Shown here: piece after piece, positions 9,158 to 20,059 of the stretch
Layout of the letters: each line of letters opens with the position of its first letter
How positions within the stretch are numbered: the first letter of the stretch is position 1
Assembly (NCBI GenBank): GCA_905221605.1
Contig: CAJNDS010000002.1
Location: 1,181,881-1,245,880, forward strand
Direction of reading: 5' to 3'
Length of the DNA: 64,000 nucleotides
Source: Symbiodinium natans
Lineage: Eukaryota; Sar; Dinophyceae; Suessiales; Symbiodiniaceae
The notes under the pieces: generated by a model
Told to the model about the DNA's origin: nothing
Database searches by the model: none
Seen by the model: the letters and a program-made list of their open reading frames with translations, nothing else
Program-made: the position numbers and the translations under genes

Positions 9158-9915
9158 CTGGCCCGCAACGGTCAGCACCCCACACCAGGAGGGATGTGCC
9201 CAGCCCTAAACCCAAAACCCAAAACCCCAAACCCTAAAACGAGGGAATTCGGATCCCTCTGCAGGGATTCCTTGTGGCTTTAACCAACAAGGAGGATGTA
9301 AGGTACCTACTTCCCCAATTCCCGACAAACTGCCTGAACCCCTCAGCCCTAAACCCGCTGCCCGTAAGATTTGGGGGTTGCACTTGACATGGCCGACTTC
9401 AGAAAGAAACCCTAAACCCTACACCATAAACCCTAGACCCCGAACCCTTGGGCCGTAGTATCAGGGCCAGATTGGGATCATATTTAAGGGGAACCTTTGG
9501 GGGTACAACCTTAGGGGTACGGGTACGAGCCTTAACGAAGTCAAGAAGGGACGATTTAAAACCCTAGCCTAAACCCCAAACCCAAAAACCCCAATGTTCC
9601 GATCTCGAGCACAGCCCAGCCAAACACGAAACCCCAAACCCTAAACCCTACACCCTAAACTTTGCTCTAAACCCTAAACCCTAAACCCAGCACATGCCCG
9701 AGAGACATTCTAGCATAGAGGGGGCCATTGGGCAAACTTTACCTTACCTGAGGCTGAGCCACAGGGCTAGTCTACTGGAAGGATCAGGGGGCGTAGTAAG
9801 TGGGGCTATAAGTAAGGCAACAAAACTTAAACTGTTTTAACCCCAAGTAAGGTACCTTATATCCCTATATACTAAGTGCCTCGATCTTCCAAAGTAGGGA
9901 CGCCATGAATTTGCA

Positions 9916-10013
9916 GGGGCCCATGTACCTATATTGCTTGGGCCTTAAGGGGTTCCCATATTATGGCAGCTTCAGGGCCACGTATGTACTATACTATATA
10001 GGTACACGCACCC
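9916..10013 (+). mobile_element. Diverged fold-back element FB1
   Basis: GGGCCCATGTACCTATAT at the left and ATATAGGTACACGCACCCTT at the right keep the hairpin form with several mismatches. 9200-9915 holds degenerate telomere-like DNA and unassigned single-copy sequence. Confidence 0.6.
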
Positions 10014-10079
10014 TTCCTCTGTATAAACCCTATATATATATATATATAGATGCGCCTGATAAAGTCCTTATAAACCTCA

Positions 10080-10168
10080 GGTTTAGGGCTAGGGTTGAGG
10101 GTTGAGGGTTGAGGGTTGAGGGTTTAGGGTTTAGGGTTTAGGGTTTAGGGTTTAGGGTTTAGGGTGCT
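10080..10168 (+). repeat. TTGAGGG block followed by TTTAGGG array
   Basis: Four consecutive TTGAGGG units (10092-10122) precede about six TTTAGGG units. Another case of a homogenised variant block. Confidence 0.9.
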
Positions 10169-10261
10169 AGAGTTTGGGCACCCAAGGTCCTGAAAAAGAT
10201 GCCAATGATTCTGTCCCTTGCTCCCCATGGCTTAGGGTTTAAAGTTGAGGGTTGCCCCTAA

Positions 10262-10327
10262 CTAAACCCTAAACCCTAAACCCTAAACCCCAAACCCTAA
10301 ACCCTAAACCCTCAACCCTAAACCCCG
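10262..10327 (-). repeat. (CCCTAAA)n array
   Basis: About nine units with CCCCAAA and CCCTCAA variants. Confidence 0.9.
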
Positions 10328-10774
10328 GGTTCCTTCAGTGATGCCAACCCCAAACACAAAGGCCAAACCTAAACCCTTGAAACCAGATGGTCGCCACCCC
10401 TAACCCTAAAACCCTTTAGAGGGTTTAGGGTTTAGGGTTTATAAGGGTTGGGGTGTAATTTGGGTTTAGAGTTTAATTAGGGTTTAGGGTTCAGGGTCCT
10501 TAAACACTCGACCTTAAACCGAAAAAATCATTCAACACCTATAAGAAGCCCTTCTCCAGCTTAAGATCCCAACTGGCTGGCGAGCCTAGGCCTCAAGCGT
10601 CCCCGCGCCTGTCACGAAGCCGGGCTCTCCGGCCCTAAACCCTAAACCCTAAACACCAAACCCCTAAACTCTCAACCCTAAACCCTTAACTAAGGGGTAT
10701 TGGGGTGTCTGGGCTTCCTCCCAACCGGCGATGTCGGGGTGACGGCTGTGCGGATGAGGCGCTCGGAGGACGTC

Positions 10775-10917
10775 TAAACCCTAAACCCTAAACCCTAAAC
10801 CCTAAACCCTAAACCCTAAACCCTAAACCCTAAACCCTAAACCCTAAACCCTAAACCCTAAACCCTAAACCCTAAACCCTAAACCCTAAACCCTAACCCT
10901 AAACCCTAAACCCTACA
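10775..10917 (-). repeat. Long (CCCTAAA)n array
   Basis: About 20 heptamers, almost perfect, with one CCCTAA hexamer. Confidence 0.95.
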
Positions 10918-11021
10918 CCCTGCCCACCCTTTACTTCGAGGAAGCAGCCTAACACTATGGGGCCCCTACTCTGACACAGTTTTCGGCCACTTTCAGTGGT
11001 GGCACTTGGTAGTCAACCCAG

Positions 11022-11122
11022 GGGGTCCATTTGTAGTACTAGTACGGAGTTAGGCACCCACAGACCATATTTGGTATGGTTTTTTGGGTACCTAGTTCTA
11101 TAGTAGTACTACCAATGGACGC
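11022..11122 (+). mobile_element. Fold-back element, single copy (FB10)
   Basis: GGGTCCATTTGTAGTACTAG pairs with TAGTAGTACTACCAATGGAC, with inner arms GGCACCC and GGGTACC around ACCATATTTGGTATGGT. No second copy was noticed. Confidence 0.6.
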
Positions 11123-11184
11123 TCTAGGCAACATCCCTGCTCCGAATATTGACCCTATAGACGCTTAAGGGTTTAGGGTTTGGG

Positions 11185-11331
11185 GTAGTTGCATGGTCCC
11201 TTAGTATGGGCCCTTAAATGGGGACCCCTTGTATACCCCCTTATGCACCCTACACAACCCGAGGGCCCAGACGTCAGAACCCGTTAGAGCCAGGAGGTAA
11301 GGGACCGTATTCAGGTGCCCCTGTAGCTGTA
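11185..11331 (+). mobile_element. Fold-back element FB3
   Basis: Starts GGTAGTTGCATGGTCCCTTA and ends in GGTAAGGGACCGTATTCAGG-type sequence. Copies at 34712, 36476 and 39318 share TACATGGTYYCTTAGTATGG. No ORF. Confidence 0.7.
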
Positions 11332-11345
11332 GAAACCCGCAAAGT

Positions 11346-11428
11346 ACCCCTAAACCCTAAACCCTAACCCCGAAACCCCAAACCCCAAACCCTAAACCCC
11401 AAACCCTAAACCCTAAACCCTAAACCCC
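11346..11428 (-). repeat. (CCCTAAA)n array
   Basis: Mixed CCCTAAA and CCCCAAA units. The stretch at 11430-12350 holds degenerate telomere-like DNA in both orientations and no clear gene. Confidence 0.85.
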
Positions 11429-12280
11429 CCAGAATATCTTGGGGAGCATAGGACCCCAAGCTGCCTCTTAAGCAGCAGGGCTCTGTTCCCCTTTTGGGTG
11501 TCGGGTTTCGGGGGTTTAGGGGGTTTGCGGTTTGGGGGTTTAGGGATTTAAGTTATAGGGGTTTGGGGGTTTAGGGTTTAGGGGTAAGAGAGTTTAGGGT
11601 GTCGGGTTAAGGGTTGGGTTTGGGGGCTTAGGGTTTGGGGGCTTCAGGGTTTCTCGAGGCTGCGGGGCTTAGGTGTGTAGCGGTCGAGGCTTTGAGGTAC
11701 TGATGGCACCTGCACTGTGTGGAAACCCGCGGAAACATCGCAAAACAGGCCCCAAACCCAAAACCCAAAACCCTAAACCCTGAACCCTAAACCGACACCC
11801 TAAAACCGAGAATCCCAAGCCCTAATCCGCATCCCGGCCACCAGGAATCAAAGCGCCAGCCTTGAAAAAGGCTCCGCTCGATCATCCTGAACGCGGATTG
11901 GGGTTTGGGGCTTGGGGCTTGGGGCTTGGGGTTTAGGGCTTGGGGTGTAGGGTTTAGGGTTTACGGTTTAGGGTTTACGGTTTAGGGTCCCCTCAGTCTA
12001 CATGACCTCGGAGGCATGGCTACTGTAGGGCTGGGTGGTCCTTGAGAGCTTCCACTGAAATCGTGGAGGGTTTGCCGGTAACCCCAATCCCTGCCGATTA
12101 GTACCGCCCACCAAGCAGCAGACACATAGCTGACCCCCAATGCCTACAAAAACAAAGCCAGCCTAAACAAGGGTCAAGTGTCAACAAGGATCATAACCAC
12201 CCTTACCCTACGTCTTATACTGCACCTCTTCTGTAGCTGCATGCGCAAAAACCTTTTAACCCGAAACACCAAATCCTGAA

Positions 12281-12348
12281 CCCTAAACCCTAAACCCTAA
12301 ACCCTAAACCCTAAACCCTAAACCCTAAACCCTAAACCCTAAACCGAA
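12281..12348 (-). repeat. (CCCTAAA)n array
   Basis: About nine perfect heptamers. Confidence 0.95.
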
Positions 12349-12357
12349 ACACCAAAC

Positions 12358-12455
12358 CCTGGAGTTTCGGGTTGACATGTCCTCGCCCGTGGCGTGGTTG
12401 CCGCGAGATCTGCAGGTAGACCCCCTTCCAGCTGCCTTGTTAGAGCTTTGTTAGG
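12358..12455 (-). CDS. Putative mini-exon (minus strand)
   Basis: 98 nt reading NKALTRQLEGGLPADLAATT and onwards to QPETPG. The acceptor is GCCCAAAG| and the donor CCAGG|GTTTGG. The CCCTAAA array follows directly on the donor side. Hydrophilic, family unknown. Confidence 0.45.
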
Positions 12456-13553
12456 CTTTGGGCTGAGGGACTGCTTTGGTTTCGCAGTTTTTTTATGGCT
12501 GAAGCGTACATAATCTCCATGTTTACACGCTGGACTTTCCAAGGAACCTCAAAACTCCAATTCACGATCATGGAGCCGTGTCCTGCAAAAAAGAAGAACA
12601 AGGAAAAGGGCTGCTCTAAGGTTTATAGGCGTGGGGGGTTGCATTGTTGTCAAACTCAAAGTACACACTTCCTAACCCCGAACCCTAAGCCCAAATTCGA
12701 AACCCTCACACGCAGTGTACAGCCCACGTCTGAACCAAACGGAAGCTCCACTTCGGAGGTCAACTCCGGTTGGAGTTGGTAAGTGGTGCAGATTGCAGCC
12801 ATCCCCCAAACAGTTTGTAGTCAGGGTCCTGTCTGAAGTTTAGCGTTCGGGAAATCAAAACATCAGCTTTCCCGCAAAGTGCTTGACCTACCTAGTCAGC
12901 ATGAGAATGTCGTTCGAATCACGACGAGGCCAACAACCCTAAACCCTAAAGCCGAAAACCCAAAACCCTAAGCCCTATAAGCCCTAAAGCCCTAAAGCCC
13001 TAAAACCCTAAACCATAACGCCTAAAACCCTAAACCCTAAACCCTGAACCCTAAACCCTAAACCCTAAACTGGCCCCCTGAACCCCAATGATGCCAGACG
13101 GAGCAGGCTTCTACATGCAAGGAAAAGGGTTTAGGCTTTAGGGTTTAGGGTTTAGGCTTTAGGGTTTCGGGTTTCGGGTTTAGGGCCTAGGGTTTAGGGC
13201 TTGCCCCACAACCTGAACCCTAAGCCCGAAACCTTAGACTCAACTCCCAGACTCCACACTCTCCGCCCGTAAACACCCCTAAACCCTAAACCCTAAACCC
13301 TGAACCCTAAACCCTCAACCCCTAAACCCTCCGCCGTAGAAATGGGGACCCTTCGTGGTCTCAGGTTCTAGACACTTAGGGCTTTAGTTTAGTCAGGGTG
13401 CTCGGCTGCCGAGAGACTAGCCCGAAGCCCCACTCACAAAACCCTAAACCTCAAAACCCCAAACTCTAAACCCCAAACCCTAAACCCTAGACCCTGGCCC
13501 TAAACGCTAAACCCCAAACCCGAAACCCTAAACCCCAAACCCTGAGGAAGCAC

Positions 13554-13606
13554 CTCGGCATGGGTGAATTGGGCCCTTTTGCGGCAAGGCGCCTGCCGGC
13601 ATCAAT
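13554..13606 (-). CDS. Putative mini-exon with telomere-variant acceptor
   Basis: The acceptor is CCCTAG| directly at the edge of a TTTAGGG-orientation array on the plus strand, and the donor is CCGAG|GTGCTT. It reads IDAGRRLAAKGPNSPMP. Short. Frame inferred. Confidence 0.35.
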
Positions 13607-13722
13607 CTAGGGTTTAGGGTTTTGGGGTTAGGGTTTGGGGTTTAGGGTTTGGGGTTAAGGGTTTGGGGTTTAGGATTTGGGTTTAGGGTTTTGGGGTTTA
13701 GGGTTTGGGGTTTAGGGTGGTT
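13607..13722 (+). repeat. TTTAGGG/TTTGGGG mixed array
   Basis: TTTAGGG units alternate with TTTGGGG units, giving a dimeric period of about 14. 13740-14110 continues as degenerate TTTAGGG-like DNA. Confidence 0.85.
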
Positions 13723-14117
13723 CCCGAAGATGGGGGTTGAGTAAGGAGGATCTCAGGGTAGAAGCTTTAGGGGGCTTGTAGGAGCTTATGGGGCTTAAGG
13801 GCTGTTCGGGCTTGTACGGTTTTTGTCGGGCTTAGGGCTTAGGGACTCCAACTGAGGGTTTAGAAGGTTTAGAGGGAGGGTTCTCAGGTTCAGAGGGTTT
13901 GCAGGGTGTGGAGGGATTAGGGTTTAGGGTTTAGGGTTGAGGGTTTAGGGTGTAGGGTTGTTAGAGGACATCCTCTGCAGCTGCATATCAAGAACTCCCC
14001 GGCGTCGATGGAACAGGTAGGGTTGATACCACAGGTGGAGTACTTGCAGCAAGGAAGGGATACCACGGGTGGGCTTAGGGCTTAAGGTTTAGGGTTTGGG
14101 GCTTAGGGCTTAGGGAT

Positions 14118-14193
14118 CAATATGAGCCTCTGTTGCTCAAAGATCGTTTGCAGCATGGCCCTGAACATCCTCCGGAATGAGGGGAACGGCCTC
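14118..14193 (-). CDS. Putative mini-exon with strong pyrimidine tract
   Basis: The acceptor is preceded by CATCTTCTTCTGTAG|, the best polypyrimidine tract seen here. The minus strand reads PFPSFRRMFRAMLQTIFEQQ and onwards. The donor is not evident before TTGATCCC. A plus-strand frame is open opposite, but it has no splice support. Confidence 0.4.
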
Positions 14194-14874
14194 CTACAGA
14201 AGAAGATGCAGACTGAAGCCAAGCGCATCGGACGTGGGACGATTTGCTTAATTAAACCCCCAAGCCCCACGAAGCACCCGAAAGCCCATGAAACCCTATC
14301 ACCCTCTTAAACCTCAACCCGACTAAAGTCTGCAAGCACTTTACGGGGGCAAGGTATCCCCGTTCCCGAGCACTAGCCGAGTATTCCCTTTCATGCTTCT
14401 TTACTTCTCCCTCGGTTCAGGGTGTAGGGTTTCCAGTCTTGGATCATCATTACGTGATCTGAAGCTTCATCCCTAACCCTACACCCTAAACCTCTATTCA
14501 CAGTGTAAGGTTCAGGGTTTGCAGGCCATTGAATTGAGACTTCCAGGTGAAAGATCGGGGAATGCTTCCTTACCGATGACACTCCACGCCTCGATATATG
14601 GGGGAACCTGTGCACCTGCAAACATAATATAGGGTTTTGGGCTTAGGGTTTTAGGGTTTTGGGGTTTTGGGCTTGTAGAACAAGACCCCCAAGCCTAAAC
14701 CTAAACCCCGGAACGAAGATCCCAAAAAGCTGAAACCTCTACAGCCTGAAGCATAAACCTACCCTGAAACTCAACCTAAACCCTAGAACCTTATACCCTC
14801 CGCCAAAACTGAACCCTAAAACCGTATAACCCTAAAACCTTAAAACCCTAAAACCGTAAGACAATAAAACCCAA

Positions 14875-15048
14875 ACACCCTACAACCCTAAAACCCTACA
14901 ACCCTACAACCCTACAACCCTAAAACCCTAAAACCCTAAAACCCTAAAACCCTAAAACCCTAAAACCCTAAAACCCTAAACCCTAAACCCTAAAACCCTA
15001 AACCCTAAACCCTAAACCCTAAAACCCTAAAACCCTAAAACCCTAACC
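14875..15048 (-). repeat. Octamer array (CCCTAAAA)n and (CCCTACAA)n
   Basis: The unit is eight bases here, not seven, with CCCTACAA units at the left and CCCTAAAA units to the right, interrupted by a few heptamers. 14200-14875 has no recognised gene. Confidence 0.9.
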
Positions 15049-15116
15049 CGCAGCCCACCGGGAAGGCCTATGCCTTGCTCCCCGCTGGAGGAAGAGCTCC
15101 CTGGCGTCCTGGTTGA

Positions 15117-15205
15117 GGATTTAGGGTTTAGGGTTGAGGGTTTAGGGTTGAGGGTTTAGGGTTCAGGGAAACGGTTTTAGGGTTTAGGGTTGAGGGTTTA
15201 GGGTC
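15117..15205 (+). repeat. TTTAGGG/TTGAGGG alternating array
   Basis: TTTAGGG and TTGAGGG alternate, giving a 14-base period. Confidence 0.85.
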
Positions 15206-15341
15206 TAGAATTCAGTGTTTCGAGGATTCACAGAGGCACGTCGTGCCCTTGCAGTTGCGTTGTGTGCTGGAGCTTGCGGCTGGGTATGCTCCTCCTGCCA
15301 GGAAGCCACCCAGGAAGATGCCGAACCTTGCTTGCTCCCCT

Positions 15342-15513
15342 AAGGATCCATGTACCTATATAGTATATTGTTTAGGGTTTAGGGTTTAGGGTTTAGGGTT
15401 TAGGGTTTAGGGTTTAGGGTTTAGGGATTAGGAAACTTGGGCCCTAAAGCTACTATATAGGAACCCCTTTTAAGGCCCAAGTATATACTATATAGGTACA
15501 TGGATCCTTTGGG
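15342..15513 (+). mobile_element. Fold-back element FB1 split by a telomere-like array
   Basis: A full GGATCC-subtype FB1 whose left arm is interrupted. TATAGTATAT is followed by about eight TTTAGGG units (about 15369-15433) and then ACTTGGGCCCTAAAG resumes. Compared with intact copies no element bases are missing. Confidence 0.85.
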
Positions 15514-15631
15514 GGCTCGTGCCATGCCACAGCTGGGCTCGGTGAGTGCGGGACATCATGTCTCCTCCGCGTCGGGCCCCCATCCACGGACATCCTTGAC
15601 GCCAATGTTCTAGCTGATCCGGAAGAGCGCC

Positions 15632-15711
15632 TAGGGTTTAGGGTTTAGGGTTTAGGGTTTAGGGTTTAGGGTTTAGGGTTTAGGGTTTAGGGTTTAGGGT
15701 TTAGGGTTTAC
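15632..15711 (+). repeat. (TTTAGGG)n array
   Basis: About 11 perfect heptamers. Confidence 0.95.
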
Positions 15712-15930
15712 AGAGCCAAGCTCTGCAAATCTGTGATGTTCTGGCTGCGCACGACCAGCCAGACTGCGGAGTTGTGCAAGCAGCCAAATGACATCTGCGC
15801 CCAAAGTCGGGAACACCCATCGTAGGCCCCCTGTCACAAACTTAAAAAGCCTACAGACCCTGAAACCCCCGGTTCTGAGTAGGGAATGAGGGAATGAGGG
15901 CCCTATATATACCCTTTCAGAAAATAATAT

Positions 15931-16073
15931 ACTTGGAGGTTCATGGGAAATACGAACCAAGTATAACTGCACTCGGAACTGTACTTATAACCATATTAGG
16001 GCACTTAAGGGGCTTAGAAGTGGGTTGTAAGTACAGTCATACTTGGTTAATAAGTAATATGAACCTCAAAGTA
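15931..16073 (+). mobile_element. Fold-back element FB2
   Basis: Left arm ACTTGGAGGTTCATGGGAAA, right end TATGAACCTCAAAGTA. Inner ACTTATAACCATATTAGGGC is shared with the 46040 copy. Confidence 0.75.
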
Positions 16074-16150
16074 CACCCTAAACCCTAAACCCTAAACCCT
16101 AAACCCTAAACCCTAAACCCTAAACCTGAAACCCTAAACCCTAAACCCTG
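16074..16150 (-). repeat. (CCCTAAA)n array
   Basis: About ten heptamers directly abutting the end of FB2. Confidence 0.9.
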
Positions 16151-16226
16151 GAAAACCAACCCGAAATCCGGAGGCCAAAACGCCAAAGAACTCCTAATAG
16201 CTTTGACTCTCTGAGCCCCAAACCAA

Positions 16227-16298
16227 GGGTTTAGGGTTTAGGGTTTAGGGTTTAGGGTTTAGGGTTTAAGGTTTAGGGTTTAGGGTTTAGGGTTTAGG
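16227..16298 (+). repeat. (TTTAGGG)n array
   Basis: About ten heptamers. The spacer 16300-16440 is open in several frames, including a minus reading DHVDFLEGFLQDGLPL. Unresolved. Confidence 0.9.
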
Positions 16299-17250
16299 GT
16301 TGAAGGCAAACTCAAGAGGTGCTGGGGCTAGTTGGCCTAGCTGGAGGGTGGCCCCTTTGTCAGCGGAAGCCCATCCTGCAGGAAGCCCTCGAGGAAGTCC
16401 ACGTGGTCCTCCGGAACAAGTCAAAGTGCGCAACGCTGCGGGTTATTTGAAGGTTGCTTGGTATATAGGGACTATATATGGTATATATATATATATGTAT
16501 ATATCCCATTCCGGGACCTCTCACTCCTCCCGGAAGAACCCAAAACCCATTTCCTATTGGGGTCCTGATTCTGTTCGTAAACCCTCATTTTCTTGAAGGT
16601 GAATAGGAAGGATTGTTAAAGTCTGGCAGACCCCACGCCGTAGACGGCTCCGCAGCCAGGGGCCTAGAGCCTAACATCCCCAACCCTAGCTACAGAAACT
16701 TGTTATACCATTAACAAAAGCTACAGGGTTTGGGGTTTTGGGTTTACGTAGGGTTTAGGACAACAAGTAAAGCTCAACAACGCCTTCTGAAGGGCACAGA
16801 AGTCTTTTTCCCTACGTAAGCTTTCACCTTAAAACCCGATCAGTTTGTGATCCTCTTGAGCTCCAAACCGAAGCACCCAAGTTATGGCACCCCTAAACCC
16901 TAAACCCTAAACCCGAAACCCTAAACCCTTATGGCACCCTGAAGACGAACCTTCACACTCAGCACACCACCCTGAGGCATGTTTGGGCGGAGGCAGCTTG
17001 TGGTCCCTCAGGGGACCCAGGATGCCCCATGCATACTAGGTATAGATAAGGACATATAACTACATATATATATATATACTTTTTATTTATTGAGTATACC
17101 TTATAGAATTATATATATATCTATTTATTTATTTATTGAATTAGTCCCTATATACCAAGTAAGCCTCAAATAACGCCCAGATAACACCTAAGGTCCAGCT
17201 TTAGTCCCCTGCCTATAATAGAACCCAACGCCCTCCCATAAACTCTCCCT

Positions 17251-17362
17251 AAGGGTCCATGTACCCTATATAGGATAACCCTAAACCCTAAACCCTAAAC
17301 CCTAAACCCTAAACCCTAAACCCTAAACCCAAATATATACTGTATAGGTACATGGACCCTTA
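17251..17362 (+). mobile_element. Fold-back element FB1 with centre replaced by telomere-like repeats
   Basis: Arms AAGGGTCCATGTACC and GGTACATGGACCCTTA are intact. The normal centre is absent and about seven CCCTAAA units (17278-17330) stand in its place. Confidence 0.8.
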
Positions 17363-17373
17363 GCAACTCCCCC

Positions 17374-17435
17374 CAGAGCGCTCCTCGAGGTTCGTTGCTT
17401 GAGCCTCCCTGGCCTTTTCCAAAGGCGCAGTTGTT
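17374..17435 (-). CDS. Putative mini-exon (minus strand)
   Basis: After the acceptor TTCAAG| the minus strand reads TTAPLEKAREAQATNLEERS, coiled-coil-like. The donor is not clear. Confidence 0.35.
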
Positions 17436-17716
17436 CTTGAACCCTAAACCCCAAACCCCAAACCCTAAACCCTACACCCTAAACCCTACACTGGTTCATG
17501 GTTGGAATCGTATTTAAAAATTAAGTTTATAATTCTTATTGGGTTTAAGTACCCTTAAAATGTAAAATGTTACCCAACTCTGACCAAGTACACCCTAGAC
17601 CCAATTCTTCAGGGAATGGTGAAGGAAATCCAGGTTGAAGGTGGGGCGGGTCGGGAGCGGCTTCTCAGGTGGCGCGGTTGGGGGCTCCGAAATTGGGTTT
17701 TACATGCACCCTGGCA

Positions 17717-17790
17717 GGGTTTAGGGCTAGGGTTTAGGGTTTTGGGTTTAGGGTTTAGGGTTTAGGGTTTAGGGTTTAGGGTTTAGGGTT
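17717..17790 (+). repeat. (TTTAGGG)n array
   Basis: About ten heptamers, one TTTTGGG. Confidence 0.9.
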
Positions 17791-17848
17791 CCTAAATTGG
17801 GGATTTCAAACATGCCTCGATAACTCGACGACGGCCTACCGTCAGCAC

Positions 17849-17900
17849 AAGCTTTCCGCGGAGTCTGGCAGCTTAATCTTCGCCAAGCACTCGATGTACT
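17849..17900 (-). CDS. Putative mini-exon (minus strand)
   Basis: 52 nt between CACTTGCCCAG| and AGCTT|GTGCTG. It reads YIECLAKIKLPDSAES, and the frame closes four codons beyond. Family unknown. Confidence 0.4.
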
Positions 17901-17921
17901 CTGGGCAAGTGCCAATCCCCT

Positions 17922-18026
17922 AAGGGTCCATGTACCTATACAGTATATACTTGGGCCTTAAAGAGGTTATTATATAGTAGCTTTAGGGCCCAAGTTTCTA
18001 CGAAATAGGTACATGGACCCTTAGGG
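17922..18026 (+). mobile_element. Fold-back element FB1 (GGGTCC subtype)
   Basis: AAGGGTCCATGTACCTATAC left, GGTACATGGACCCTTAGGG right, centre GGCCTTAAAGAGG. Intact hairpin. Confidence 0.85.
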
Positions 18027-18092
18027 TACCCTAAACCCTAAACCCTAAACCCTAAACCTAAACCCTAAACCCTAAACCCTAAACCCTAAACC
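18027..18092 (-). repeat. (CCCTAAA)n array
   Basis: About nine heptamers directly after FB1. Confidence 0.9.
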
Positions 18093-18185
18093 AAGACGCA
18101 GCTCAGCCAATGGTCCGTGAAATGGGCATCTCAAGCTTTCCTGAAGCATCTTCTATGTTTCCGGAAGATGCTTGGAAGCTCTTTT

Positions 18186-18330
18186 GACTTAGTAAGTCTA
18201 CTTATAATCGTATTTTCTCCCTAGACCCGAAACCCTAAACACTAAACTTCTAAACTCTAAACCCTAAACCGCCCTCTAATCACCCCCCATAGCCCACCTT
18301 ACTAACCCTACCTCCTAAATCAAGCGGGCG
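18186..18330. mobile_element. Fold-back-like element FB9, telomere-interrupted
   Basis: GACTTAGTAAGTCTACTTA on the left and CACCTTACTAACCCTACC on the right match, in reverse order, the motifs at 28430-28740. A degenerate CCCTAAA stretch lies between. Confidence 0.45.
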
Positions 18331-18742
18331 TCCAAGTGACCCCAGGGTGACACGAACATGGCCCCACCTGGGATGTTGCTATTGGTCATTCGTAGGGGAG
18401 TGGAGGGAATGAGGTACCCTGTATGATCCCAGGCCCTAAGCCCTAAACCCTAAACCCTAAACCCTAAACCCTAAACCGGGAGGTACTGAGTTCCCTCGTT
18501 CCCCACTTCAAAAGCCGGCAAAGCAAGCGAACTTACGGCCACCATCACGGCCTCCCGTAAGCTGACCGTTCGCTTGAACATTCAGGACTCCTACTTTTCA
18601 AACAATCGTGCCCAAAGCCCTCCTGCAGAAGGTATTTGGGCTATTTTGAGCCTCAAGGGTCTATATGTACTATACTCCCCTTAGAACCTTAATAAAAACA
18701 CCAAATGTTAATATCCTCGTGGGGTTTCAGGGTCTATAGCCT

Positions 18743-18822
18743 ACCCCTAAACCCTAAACCCTAAACCCTAAACCCTAAACCCTAAACCCTAAACCCTAAA
18801 CCCTGAACCCTAAACCCTAAGG
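18743..18822 (-). repeat. (CCCTAAA)n array
   Basis: About 11 heptamers. Confidence 0.95.
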
Positions 18823-18849
18823 GTCAAAAGGTAAGCTCCAGCCCCCCGT

Positions 18850-18913
18850 GTTGCGTGTTTGAACGGCCTGGCGCTCTTCGTCAAGCCGTTCGGCCGAGAA
18901 GTCCTTGGCGCAG
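18850..18913 (-). CDS. Putative mini-exon (minus strand)
   Basis: After ATTCCAACAG| it reads CAKDFSAERLDEERQAVQTR, strongly charged and helix-like. The donor is unclear. CCCTAAA lies on the left and TTTGGGG on the right. Confidence 0.4.
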
Positions 18914-18979
18914 CTGTTGGAATGGGGTTTGGGGTTTTAGGGAACCCTAAACCCTAAACCCTGGACTGACACGCATGTG

Positions 18980-19440
18980 TCTACCTACCAACCAACCAAC
19001 CAACCTAAACCTCATTCCCCATGAAGCAGGGAACTCTACTCCAACGGTAAGGCGACATATACTTTGTTTCTTGTTTAAGGGTTTCTGTAGGCTACTGATG
19101 CATTCTTAACGCTCTATAGGTTACTCCATTGGAGACAACTGCGGGCCACAAATTGGGCCCCGCACTCGCAACTCGCGCAGCTGTCGGATGGTCTCCTGCG
19201 CTCGTCTCAGGAGGAGAAACCCTTCACATGGAGTCATTTATATAGCACGTAGACGTGCGCTGGCATAATATGTCTATCTGTATAGGTATCTGGTGCTCAT
19301 GAATATGTTTAAATTATTTACCGATCTATTGATGTATTTGTTGTGAGTTATACATATCTGTTTGTTTGGTTTACATATGTCTGCTCCAGTGTATGTGGCT
19401 ACATACTTCTGTGTTGACCTCCCTTGAAGGGGTAGAAAAA
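18980..19440. other. AT-richer single-copy stretch, no gene seen
   Basis: It contains (CCAA)n near 18990 and an AT-rich part with TGTTTGTTTGGTTTACATA-like runs. No convincing frame on either strand. Probably intron interior or intergenic. Confidence 0.4.
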
Positions 19441-19484
19441 GTAAGCTACCCTGTAGGATTAAGTTGAACCTTGAGCCTGCTCTC

Positions 19485-19740
19485 GAGGGTTTAGGCTTTT
19501 AGGGTTAGGGTTTAGGGTTTAGGGTTTAGGGTTTAGGGTTTAGGGTTTAGGGTTTAGGGTTTAGGGTTCAGGGTTCAGGGTTTAGGGTTCAGGGTTCAGG
19601 GTTCAGGGTTCAGGGTTCAGGGTCAGGGTTCAGGGTTTAGGGTTTAGGGTTTAGGGTTTAGGGTTTAGGGTTTAGGGTTTAGGGTTTAGGGTTTAGGGTT
19701 TAGGGTTTAGGGTTTAGGGTTTAGGGTTTAGGGTTTAGGG
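19485..19740 (+). repeat. Longest TTTAGGG array with TTCAGGG core
   Basis: About 35 units. A central run of TTCAGGG units (about 19566-19637) is flanked on both sides by long perfect TTTAGGG runs, a clear internal variant block. Confidence 0.95.
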
Positions 19741-19820
19741 GCACTTCCGGCCTCGGAGAAGCGGAGTTGGGAAGCCTCAACCTCCTCGCGGCTGCGAGCT
19801 GGATTGCTCAAGACATCCAT
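19741..19820 (-). CDS. Putative mini-exon (minus strand)
   Basis: Reads MDVLSNPARSREEVEASQLR and onwards to FSEAGSA. A candidate acceptor inside is GCAATCCAG|. Unusually, TTTAGGG arrays lie on both sides, so it does not follow the usual C-left, G-right rule. Confidence 0.3.
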
Positions 19821-20059
19821 GGGAATTCCAAGGGTTTTGGGGTTTAGGGTTTGGGTTTTAGGGTTCAGGTTGAGGGTTTAGGGTTTAGGGTTTGGGGCTT
19901 AGGGTTTGGGGAATATAGGGTTTAGAGTTTGGCTTTAGGGTTTAAGGTTGCGCGTTTAGGGTTTGGGGGATTGCAGTTAAGGGTTCGGGGACTAGGATAA
20001 AAGGCTTTGAGGTTTGGGGATGCGGGTTCAGCAGGGTTGTCAAGGCGAGATAACCCAGT

